From positions 10,602,001 through 10,666,000 of the forward strand of contig OX467092.1 in NCBI GenBank assembly GCA_950106755.1: a stretch of DNA of 64,000 nucleotides. Direction: 5' to 3'. The translations under genes and the position numbers were made by a program. The notes under the pieces were generated by a model. That model did no database searches. It was given only the letters and a program-made list of their open reading frames with translations, and was not told where the DNA came from. Within the stretch, counting starts at the first letter, position 1. Every line of letters begins with the position of its first letter. Of the stretch, positions 20,757-31,600 are shown in pieces. Source of the stretch: Climacium dendroides. Its lineage: Eukaryota > Streptophyta > Bryopsida > Hypnales > Climaciaceae.

Positions 20757-23700
20757 TCAAGGATATCCATCGTTGTGCTCAACCTCCACAGCTTGACAGG
20801 GAGCGGCATCCAAGCTGCAGTAATCCCTGTGAGACTCGATTTGGCGGAGAGCTTCATAAACCCCAATTCCAGCGGACACCGAGAGGTTCAAGGAACGCAC
20901 ATAAGTTTCGTTCATGGGCAGGCGCACCGTGCCCCCGGCATACTGACCTCCGCTACATTGCTCCCGAGCTGCAGTTGGCAGCCCATCCACTTCTGATCCG
21001 AAGACAAGCCAATCTCCAGCCTGGTATTTCACTTCCTGCAATGCCCATTTCGTCTCAGCTCACCAGATTTCTAGCAATTCTGTTCTGACTCACTGTTCTG
21101 ACTCAAGAGTAGAGTGGAAACTAGAGTACCAAGATTTTCAGTGAAAGACTCACTGTTCTGACTTAAGAGTAGAGTGGAAACTAGAGTACCAAGATTTTCA
21201 GTGAAATTAGGCAATTTTAAGGACGTTTAGATCGCATCATATATAAAGAGAATCTTTTACATAATTGGTGTCCCTGTGATCACACTGAGGTCTCCTTATG
21301 TATCATGGGGAAGCCTCTGTATGATCTTTGTGACTGTGTAAGCATGGTAAAGATTCTTATTTATGATACTATTTTAAAGTTCCTGAAACAATCTACTTTT
21401 ACTGAAAAAACGATTGAGCCTGAAATTATACAAGGAATGTGAAAGTAATCATTGCACTAGCAGTGGTGTCTATGTGAAGGACTATCTAGAAGTTGGTGAT
21501 GGTTGAAGGAGATTAAAGGAGTTGGAATTTAACTGTGTGGAGGTTACGACCATTCTTGGTGAATGCAAGAAGCCTTTTCTCACCGTCCTGTGATTGACGA
21601 CATCATCATACAACAAGGTTAGACGTTGAAATTGGGCCAAAATGACAAGCAAAAGCCTAGATTGCTCAGCGTCTTGCATGAATCATGTCTATCATGAATT
21701 CACACTAGGTATGAATGGACTCCTGAAATTGGCTCAAGATGCTCTCTGAGGTGCTCTGAGGCATTAAATGCCAAGATACCCACCTGTTTCTGAAAATAGG
21801 TGAAAAAATCACTCCAAGAGTTATGCACCTTCACCACTACATGTCTGCGAGCCTGACTTGAGAGGGTAAACCAGATTGCACATGGAAAAGACTGTCCAGA
21901 TGTGACAACATGAGGTCCACTAGCATCCCACCATTATTCCATATCCAGCACCAAAAAAGTAATCAATATTTCAAAAGACGCAATGAACCTTGGAAATCAC
22001 AAAAGTATATTTTACGTTTGACTTTCGGAGTAGAATGTCTAGCAGTGAAGGTTCGTAAACGTAACACATAACAAGAAATGATGAAAAATGTAACCTAACA
22101 ATTGTGTGACAAATGCTGTGATTTCCTTGCTTCACCACATAAAATAAGCATCTCATTTTTCGTAGCCCAGCATTGCAAGACCACTTGGGCTTCTGCGCTT
22201 GTCCTCAGTGGCCTTACAATGGTGAAGCTACTCAAAAGAGTTGCTTACCCTACATATTCACTGTTACAAAATGACAGAAATTAACTAGAGAAGGATACGG
22301 CCAGTACTCTAATCCAGCTCTCTTCAACCTGGAATCCTCAATCTTGTATCCTAATGGCTGTCAAGAAAAAAAAAAAAACTCAATCAATCATTTCCATTGC
22401 TTCATGTAAAACGGGTTCTTAAAAGAATACAGGTAAGTACTCTGACCACTATACAGTCTTCACTATAGCTTAGATACACACTTAGATATACAAGCAAATT
22501 ATCCATACATCTAGGTTAGACGGTACATAATTCGATATTTTACAAACCAAATGGCAAAATAACTTCAAAGATATGATAAGTTGAAACTGCTGAGATTACC
22601 TCAACAAGATGCAATCCAACACGAGTGGCTGCACATGTTCTTGCAATACTGCCACTATTTACCGGGATCTGAGGCTCATACAATTTCTCAAAATCAGAAA
22701 TACTTCCGAGTAAAGAACATAACATTCTTTAGCCATTGATGCAGTGCACCCATTCTATTTACAGATTTTGAAATACTTCAATGACAGTATTATTCCTGCT
22801 TCAGTTGGTTCTACAAGCACTAACATGGAACATTATGCAATAAGAGGAAAGTTGAGGAATGTAAAATTATGATTTAGGCACAGATTCCATCAAGGTCGAT
22901 TCCAAGGTGTCGTTGGCCTCCATTAAGAATGAGTATTAAAATTGGATACATGGATTCCAAAAACTTGCATTCCAACGAATGCACGTATGGCCACAGGATG
23001 CGCAAAGTCAGTACCTGGGGAGACACTAACACCACTTGAAGTAACCTTTGTTGCTGGTCTCTCTGAGCGACTTTTTCCCAAGTATTGTTGCCCTCTGCGG
23101 CTGCATCAGCAGATGTGCACCAAATACGTGTCACGTTTCCTTACATTTCACATGTTTGTTGGAGGCTGCACACTACGGTTCACAATTGATGGGCTTTAGG
23201 AGCACAAAGAAAGATCCTTAATGATATCCACTAAGTCCAAGTGTCCATGTGCAGACAAACATAACATTCTTAAGCCCTTGTAACCCTGCGTCTTTACTTT
23301 GAGACTCAAAATCAATATCACGTCCTCTCTTGTAAACCTACACCCTTTCCTTAAGAATTAGAATCAACATTTCATTCAGACACGATTGGTCTAAGATTGG
23401 CAAACATTCTTTTTGTGAAGCATTCTTCTACTTCTCTTAAAACTCCCATAGCTCTTTGTCGCGATATTAATGGCAAAGATTTGTAAGAATCAAATTGATG
23501 GGTTCAGACTCTTGGGTGCAACAATGGATCTCTAAAGAATGTCATGAGGCCATGTTATTGGCTTGAGCATCAATGCACAATACAAAAACGTAAACAAGAC
23601 GAGAGGCAGAGAGGTACGTTTGAAATTCGACATACAATTCAAGAGAATCAAGTCGCATTGTCTCAACAAACGCACTAACTTGAAATTGATACTCTGAAGG

Positions 23701-24634
23701 AAACTTTATTGCGATTGGAGAAAAACTTCAAAAGAGAAGGTACTAGGCAAAAACAGTGGTCATCAAATTTTAACACTGCTCTACAAATTCCTCTCCCTCA
23801 GCATCCAGTCATGCAGGGAGTGAGTCCTCACCTGCGGGGTTTAGGGCTTAGGGTGCACAAACTCACCATCTCTACCAATTGCAGACCCCATTTCCATTCA
23901 AAGGCGAGTGGCCTTAGACATTCAGGGTTTAGGGTTTAAGCTCTTTCGCTATCTCGTCATTGCAGACACCTCATTCAATGAGACATTTAGAGGATACTAA
24001 AACTGTTTCATGATCCTGTCTCCCATACTGACCCGTTACCAAGAGCAACTCATCTCTTCCACTTGGCTGGACTTATCAGCACGTGGAGAAAGCATGACTT
24101 GGTTGAATGTCTAAGGCCACTGATATGGGGTTATCTACTATCCCTTCAAAAGTGATCTCCAATCTCCCACTTTGAAATTGGAAAAGAGATTCATACATGG
24201 TGATAGAAATTTGATCATGAGAATTTGGTTCTTGTACCCGAAGATCTCTCTACATCTCCCATAAACCATTCTCCCATAAACTTCTAACTTGTAAAAATGC
24301 TTAGAGTGACACCCATAATATCCTCTGCATCTCTATAATGCGTTTGAGACTGATAGCAATGGCCACACAGTCAAGAGGTTAAACCAAGAACCCTAATCAA
24401 AGCACCACAAAGCCCTAATCTGTGGTCATTCAACAAGAATCTTAAACCCTGAATTGCAATGCAGCCTTTTTATGAGAGAGAGAGAGAGAGAGAGAATGAT
24501 TTACCTGTGGCAAAGAAACGTTCACATGTTTTTCTGCAACTGAAAGTTTGTTGTGGCCGAGTAAAACCCAGATTCGTATTCCAACTCCCCAGCAGATTCA
24601 TCCTCAAGCAACGCAGCATCGCCATCTCTTGCAT
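20757..24634 (-). CDS. TrmL-like tRNA (cytidine/uridine-34) 2'-O-methyltransferase, SPOUT family, 7 exons
   Basis: Minus-strand exons: 24634-24505, 23100-23015, 22668-22600, 22357-22299, 21844-21784, 21587-21534, 21035-20757. All introns are GT..AG and every phase closes, giving about 245 residues from the ATG at 24634 (a second ATG at 24625 gives 242). Family motifs in order: LLQVVLVSPQ; IPVNSGSIARTCAATRVGLHLV (motif 1, with NSGS where NTGN is usual); PLGYKIEDSRLKRAGLEYW; HVVVKVHNSW; GEKRLLAFTKNG; LVFGSEVDGLP (motif 2); LNLSVSAGIGVYEALRQ (motif 3, the knotted AdoMet site). TrmL methylates the ribose of the wobble base 34 of certain tRNAs. The N-terminal extension (about 44 residues, Arg/Leu/Ser-rich, few acids) suggests import into plastid or mitochondrion, by inference. 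The exact start and the exon 2 acceptor (a second AG lies 6 bases on, same phase) are the only soft points. Confidence 0.9.
21087..21206. repeat. Exact-looking 60-base tandem duplication in the last TrmL intron
   Basis: Two copies (21087-21146, 21147-21206) of the unit starting gactcactgttctgact and ending tttcagtgaaa, differing at one base by eye (ctcaag / cttaag). The second copy is followed by unrelated intron sequence. Confidence 0.9.
23101..24504 (-). other. First intron of the TrmL gene, with telomere-like TTTAGGG motifs
   Basis: The 1.4 kb intron contains GGGTTTAGGGCTTAGGG (about 23837-23853) and CAGGGTTTAGGGTTTAAG (about 23923-23940). These resemble two to three units of the plant telomere repeat TTTAGGG; read on the minus strand they are telo-box (AAACCCTAA) motifs. 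Telo boxes are known regulatory motifs near the 5' ends of translation-related plant genes. A role here is inference. Confidence 0.5.
24475..24496. repeat. (GA)n microsatellite at the first TrmL donor site
   Basis: About eleven GA units, lying within ten bases of the intron 1 donor on the minus strand, so read as CT repeats just inside the intron. Confidence 0.9.
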
Positions 24635-24799
24635 CGCCCACACTCCTACAATATCACAACCCACCCAAGTTCTCGAAAGTTTTAGAGAAACTAGAGTTAT
24701 CATGAAAGTCACCCCTTTTTTTTTCCTAAGGTACCTGACCCATTTCCAACCACTTAAGCAATTACGCATATTTGGAGCGCAGCTTTTTTGAGTGTGGAA

Positions 24800-27700
24800 C
24801 TTTTCTCATGTACAGAAATAGAGTTTGGAAGGATTGTATATTTTTTCAGAATTTTATTATACAAAAATGTAATTAATCTGAATTTTTTAGTGAAAGATTC
24901 TCTTTGACTTGTAAAGGTGATGTAGAACTTTCACTAAAAAATTCAGAATAGGCTGATTGCAAAATTGACCAAGGATTGGTTGCAATATTGATAGCCTTAC
25001 AGCCAATCATAATGCACCACAATTGCTCTTCGAATTCCACCACCACTTCACGGAAAGAAAGCACAACTTCATGGAAAGAAAGTAGCCTATAGATTGGAAA
25101 TGGGGTGATGGTTGGAAATGGGTCAACTACTATAGTTTGCCTTTGTCTCTTTCGTCCCTAGTTTGCTTCTATTTGTAGATTGCATGTGAATTGATATTCA
25201 ACTTGTATATGAGGTAGTGTACTCATAAAGTGACCCTTTCAAGGCCAGTCAGCCTTTTTGATGGGTTTCAAGATGCCCAAAAGTATTTTTTTCTTATTTT
25301 TCACTTGAAGAAAAATTGATATAAAATCTAACACAAGTGGCTTCATATTTTTTTAGAGCATCTACGAATTACTTATGAATTTCCAAAGAATTCTACCATA
25401 GACACCTATTTTTTATAATGGGCCTTACAAAACCCACACATCGGTAGTCTAAAAAAGATATGACTTGATAAAAAATACAAGCACTATAGCATGTAGAAAA
25501 TAATACACAAGGTTCCAAAATGTGACCTTATTAAACTTTTTAAAAAAACTCTAAATTCTTTAGCATTTAAATTAAAAGAAGGCAATTAGGCATCAAATTT
25601 TTCATTTAAAAATTAAGTGAACACACCTTGGCTTTGAAATGGACCCATCTTGGCTCTTATTCCATCAATTGGAGGAATATGAATCAATATCTGACAAATC
25701 TTATTACTCTCTCACATTATTGACAGTCCATTTTAGAACTACTTACTATCCATTTAATAGACTCTTATAGAGACTAATTGAAAAAAGGACACAATAAGAG
25801 CCCACTAAAATAGTATTGGAATGACAACAAGGCATGATCGCATTCAATCTAATCAAATTTGGTTGTTCTCTTTCTAAATTGAGATTTAGGCCCCACTTTA
25901 CAATTTAGAATAAGAACAAATTAGGGACCAAAGAGAGGGTGACTTTTCACATTAAAGTTTGTTCTGTGTTTTGTGAACTTGTGTCAAAGAAAGGTTTAAC
26001 TAAGAATAGAACAAAGCAAACATGTCATCAAATTCAATCAACCTTGAGTTTGAGTGGTTTAAGGAGTTTAGTCCTGTGTTTTTTCCAAACTTTGGCTTCT
26101 CATCTTTTTTTGCAAACACTTTATGATTAACTCTATTGTTGGTATAACTTCACTTCCTACACTAAAGTAGAAATTGCAAATATAGCCAAAATGAGTGATT
26201 TGTTAGCATAATGATACCTAGAGAAATCATTAATATTTTTTAAAAACAAAAGGAACAAAAATGAGAAGGAATGAGAGTAGAAACATGGTTTATTAGTAAA
26301 GTATAGATTTATAATGAATTTTAGAAGTAAGTTGTCCTAATATGATTGCTTTTAAGAGCTCATAAGTGATAATAATTTACTTTTGTAGTTACACTACTTT
26401 ATTTTTTGTGAATGAAACACTAATTATTTTACTAAAATCAAATTATTTTTAAAAATATTTTGAGCAAAAATATTATTGTATAGAAATAATTTTTCAGAAA
26501 GAAAAAATTAGTGCTTCTTCTTTTGCCAATGACATTAATTTTTTACCCCCATTATGATGATAAATCAATGTAGTAAAAAAATGCATTTATAATGTTCATT
26601 TCATTTACTCTATTATAATGACAATATTTCAACTCTTATTTTTAGACTAATGAAGACCATCAAGCTAAGATAACTACACCTAAAACCAACCCTTATAAGC
26701 TATATGGCACCATGTGCAATTAAAAGAAAATAAAGAAGAATATTTTCTAAATTAGCAAATGTCTCTATGAAACAAAGTGCACATATATGATTAAAGTTGC
26801 AAGTTGCAATGAATTAGTTATAAATTATTAAAATAAGGTTGTAGAACACCTTAATAGTAGTCTAGGTGGATCCATTCAATTCATAAGAAAATATGATATT
26901 TATAGTATCAAGACATTGTCTACATAAGTGGTTAATCATTAATGGACAGACATGGCTCCTTGGACTTGGTTTCAAATGAATCTTTGACAAAAAAAAATGT
27001 CTTTAAGATTTTCTTCGAATGTTTCAACATACAAGACCTACTTCTAAGGCTTGCTAAGCATTGCATTTAAGTTGCAAAGTCAAAGCTTTGTTCATTAGTG
27101 ACTTTTATATGTCTTCACTCTTTAAACCTTTGGCAAGGGCAAGTAGCAAGTCCTATGCTCTTGGGCTATCCATTAGGTCAAAAAATGTCATTTAAGGGTT
27201 AAATTGGAGAAAAATTTTCCATAAATTTCCCCTTTACAAAGTTGTCACCTCCATACCACTAAAAATGGATCCTTTTTGTACCCTAACTAGTCACCAACTC
27301 CATCACTTTGTTGACCTTGATGTAACAAAGTTCCATGTCTTGATTGTAAACTAGCTGTGAACTCACAAGAAAGATCTTTGATTTAGGATTAAATGACAAC
27401 ATACAATCATAGGTTTGAAATCTTTCAAATATCAAAATAAGTGTTTATTCTTAAATAACCCTAAACAATGCGCAATAATAATAGGGAGAAAGATTTTGAA
27501 GTAATGGAAGGGCCTTTCAACCCTAAAATCTATTATATTGTACATCTTGTTATTGCATACTAGAGGTGCCATACACCTTGTTTGCCAATAAGTGGTACAA
27601 TTTTTTTTTTTATAAATTTTTTAGTTTATGATTTTGCCAAAAATTAGTGCACTTGGCCAAGTGCAAAAATCTTGAATTGTATGTTCGAGTTGAAGGTCTA

Positions 27701-28298
27701 TTAATCACTATTTAGAGGGCTTACATCCACCTCAACTATATTATTCACTAAGGATTTCTCATTGGGTTAATAATGTTATATATTGCCAATATCTAATCTA
27801 ACTACATTTTTTGAAAAAAAACTCTTCTATGTCCCTATTCAAAGGGTACTTCTTGAAGATTCATAGTGTCGTCATCATGAGGTCAAAACATTCTTGAACT
27901 TCATGAGTTGAGTCCTTTTGTCTTCAACACATTGTTGAAAATGATTAAAAACACTAAATTATAAATTCCCTTTGAAAGAGTTACTCTACATGGTCATTAT
28001 AGAAGGATACTCCCACCTCCATGTTAGAAAAATGTTACGCCATTCATTGTGGCAATCATGCCTAAGCAAATGATTTTTTCTTTCTTCCAAAGATAAAATA
28101 AGGATGAAATGTGTATAACCAATCTTATGTATAAGCAACTAACTTTTAATAACATATTTTTGCTAGAATATTGAAGATTCTCCTACTAGTAGAAAATTGA
28201 TTTTGGAATACCAATGAAATCACCAGAGCTTGATGCTAGAGGTCCATATTGTCTCCAAGGTGTGTTGCTCCAAGACCAACCTTCTATTGGTGTCCCTT
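24800..28298. other. Gene-free AT-rich stretch
   Basis: No gene-like frame on either strand. A decayed piece of repeat P lies at about 25310-25440 (minus orientation), a lone TTTAAGGG|TTAA end at 27191-27202, and a weak tRNA-like phrase (ttggccaagtgc ... tgttcgagttgaagg) at about 27650-27695. The remainder is unassignable. Confidence 0.5.
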
Positions 28299-28939
28299 TT
28301 AACCCCTAAATGTCCAAGGCTTGTTTTGAGCTTCTTGGAATTTGCTTTAAATTGAACAAAAAGTCAACATTTAGATAAGTTGTATCAATTTTATTAATTG
28401 TGACCGTACAAATCCAAACTAGACATGTTAAAGATGACATAGGAAAAGAAAACACAACACCATCACTTATGAATTGAAAGATTATAATGTTTGATCATCA
28501 AGGTGTTAAAACTATGAAAATATTTCAACTCTATTTTTGTATGTTAAATCTAAAAAATTGGTCACCAAAAAATACGAGGTTGAAGGGCTCAACATGCATA
28601 ACCCCAATCAATTTATAGCTTCTCCAAATCTACTCTACAATTTTTTTAAATGAATTTCTAATGTGATTTTTTCTCCAAGATCTAGTGTATTTGAGGCTGA
28701 TTTTCAAGAGCCCTCAACACTATAGAAAGTCAAGATTACAATGGACACCCTTGCACAAAATCTTGAATAGAAAAAATCATAATCATTCATTTTCAAAATC
28801 AAATTTTTGATGCTAAAACTAGACTTCAAATTTTTTTTGTCAAAAACATAAACTACTAAATAGCAAATTAGTTGTGTATTATTTAACTTCAAAGTATAGT
28901 CGACACCGGAATTTGGTGCCTTAAGCATTTAGGGGTTAA
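28299..28939. mobile_element. TTAA-bounded element with perfect 10-bp terminal inverted repeats
   Basis: TTAA|CCCCTAAATG at 28299 and CATTTAGGGG|TTAA at 28926-28939: 10 perfect inverted bases plus TTAA on both sides, 633 bases between the two TTAA copies. The interior is AT-rich and non-coding; the frame at 28704-28928 (-) runs into the terminal repeat and is not gene-like. The pairing could be chance, but it follows the boundary rule of several neighbours. Confidence 0.55.
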
Positions 28940-29068
28940 TATGCAATGTTGTTCTCTTTTTATTATTTCTTTTATGACACACTCAAGTAAAAACTTTATT
29001 TCATTAAAACAAAAAACAAACAGACAAGCTATGTTAGTGACTTTCATGAACATCATAGTCACAGTAAT

Positions 29069-29262
29069 TTAATCCTTAAAGGATGGATTGGTGACCATGG
29101 AAATCATCCATTTTGATACCATGGTCCAAAAGCACTCATTAGAAGTCAAAGTATTGTAAAAGATCTTCCCTTTTCACACAAAATTATGAGGATGAATATT
29201 TGCACTTTTATCTTACACTAAAGAATTCTATCATCCTTCGGACATCAACTTTCAACTTGAGC
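29069..29262. repeat. TTAA-bounded repeat, single decayed unit
   Basis: TTAA|TCCTTAAAGG at 29069, then gtgaccatggaaatcatcc, actcattagaagtcaaagtattgtaaaag, cacacaaaatta.gaggatgaat and tgcacttttatcttacac, the same order as in the 60872-61086 copy. The right end has decayed. Confidence 0.55.
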
Positions 29263-29483
29263 ATTCTAAGTAGAAAACTTCTCACATCAATAGGGAGAGA
29301 TGCGGTTTAGTAGCATGAAGACTCATAAGTGCACTAACATAGACTTCAATGCAATTGGTATACCGACCTTCTAAATAAACAAGCACAAGAAGACTCAAAT
29401 TTAAACAAAGAACAATCAAATTAAGTTGCTTCAAAAGCAAGATAAATGACAAAAAAAAAATTGGAGGCCTTAACAAATCATGC

Positions 29484-30537
29484 TTAACCCTTTAAGGCCT
29501 AAGGTGCCCTTTCTAAAACTGAAATCATCCTTTTGAAAGTTGGTCATTAGTGTACAAAATTAAATAAACTAGACTTTGTCCCAATTTGGGAGCACGGAAG
29601 GAATGCGAACTTATAATATTAATCCCTAGCTAAAGCCCTAAACTACATTTTTGGCAACATAGTAACTTTGGAAAGTTCACTACAAATGAAACTTTTATTT
29701 TTCTCTTTGAAACTTCCACACAATATGCACCCAAGGAGTAGCCTTAAGGCCTCACAATTTTCATAACTTTTGACTACATGGTTAAAAAGTTATTGCATGA
29801 AATGTAATTTTCATTGCTTGGTGGGCAACCTAGGCAACAAAAAACTTCTTTTAAAATCACTTTTTTAAGAAATAAAAATTTGAAATTGATTCTAGATTAA
29901 TATATAGGTGGGAAGCTTTGAATCATTCCATTTTGATTAGTGAGATGAAAGTTACAAGGAATTTTAGTTTGCGGGTAGTCTGTAGATAGTTATGAAATCT
30001 CTACTCTTCGATAAACTTGAAGTCCTTTATTTAACTTAATTTTCAATATTTTTGAAAAAATAAAAAACTTTAGATGTGGATTGTTTATTACAACATTACA
30101 ACTATTGAGATTGGCATTTTTCAATTTCATAAATAAATTGTTTACAATTTAGTATTTTTTCCTATATGTTGTAAAATTCCAAATTATCTAGATTTTCTCA
30201 AGCATGTAGTCAACTTACCTTGAAGAATGAATTTAAAGAAGCACCACCATTTGGGACATTTTTTTCATACAAATATGACCTTGTGAAGTGCAACCTACCC
30301 AAATTTTCTCAAAGCCCAAAAAAGAATTTTTATCACTTCAAACGTTAATATCTTGCAATCTACATGAGGGAAATTTCTGAAATTTTTTTCACAGTTTTTC
30401 AAACTAGAGTACTACAAGATCCTACAGTTACATTTGTCCAAAAATGTTGTTTTTTCTAAAATTTGGCACATGTACTAGAAATGGTAGTTTTAGAGCAATT
30501 TTGGTGAAAACATAGTAAAAAAAACTTCGAGGGTTAA
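29484..30537. mobile_element. TTAA-bounded ~1.05 kb non-coding element
   Basis: TTAA|CCCTTTAAGGCC at 29484 and AAACTTCGAGGG|TTAA at 30534-30537, with 1046 bases between. Interior phrases (cataacttttgactacatg, gggcaacctaggcaac, ttaatatcttgcaatctaca, tactacaagatcctacagtta) recur in the elements at 13600, 44850, 49338 and 61398. No open frame of use. Confidence 0.6.
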
Positions 30538-31224
30538 TGTCAACAAGGTACAACGCGTCAATTCTCTATTGGTGAGTTCTCAAGTGCCAATAGATACATG
30601 GAAAGGCAATTTATGGGTTGTTTATGGGACGTTTATGACTCCACTCTATCAATGATTTTGTTATTTCCAGGCAGACCACTTCAAAAATTCACAAAAATTA
30701 CAATTTTAATCAAAAAATTATAATTCCATTTGGGTTTGATTCGTGAAATGAGTACACACTTCTGGAAAAAAATGATCCCCTCTTAGAATTGTCCCCAAGA
30801 TATTCAAATTGCAAATCGGAGTGGTAATAAAAATCAAGGTGCTAATAAGCTTGTCTACCTCGGTATAAGTTGGTTTGGAAAAATAACATCCCTTAAAGAG
30901 TTGGCACTTGGCGATTGATGGCTAAAAATTCAATTTTTTTTTCTTTCACTTTTTTTTTTGGGGGGGGGATACAAATAAAAAAGTGCATTCATTGCAGAAA
31001 AACTTTGGAGCTTCATTTTCATCTTGGTCCTTTAAATTGACCCAAGGGGGTCCGTAGTCCGTAGTCCATGGTCCATGGACTTTGGGTGCAAGCATGTGGC
31101 CGGTGAGGGAAAGGGACATGAGACAGCTCGGAAGAACATGAGGGCGTACACATGGGCCGTGACATGTCACTTCCATTCACACGAGACTCGACAATACCAA
31201 GTTAATAAGTTACGATAGAACCAC

Positions 31225-31600
31225 CCATAGTTGATCAATTAAGTGATTCCGTGCATGTTTTGGAGCAGTAGAAGGCAATGTAAATTTTCTGCCTCATGGA
31301 TTGTCTTGAACTGTTTTGGTAATTTTGTTATGCCTTGAATTGAAATTATCGTGAATTTTGGAAGCCCAAAGTTGGTTTGAATCCATACCTGATGTAGAGA
31401 CTCTTCCAATTTTGATCATTCGAGAACTACTTTCTTGCTCACTACATTGGAACATGTGCCATGACCTTATTAATCTCAACCTTGAAAAGGAGAGAAAATC
31501 ACATAATTCCAAGCTTTGATTGCAAATAGTTGCACCCTATAGGTTGGGTATAGATCACTAGTTGGAAATGGGTGGTTTTACTATATTGCAACAATCAAGT
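31225..31600 (+). repeat. Dispersed repeat Q
   Basis: About 370 bases shared with 40585-40980, including 'gtagaaggcaatgtaaattttc', 'ttttggaagcccaaagttgg.ttgaa.ccatacc', 'catgaccttatta', and '.ttggaaatgggtggttttactatat'. Both copies decayed; non-coding. Confidence 0.7.
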
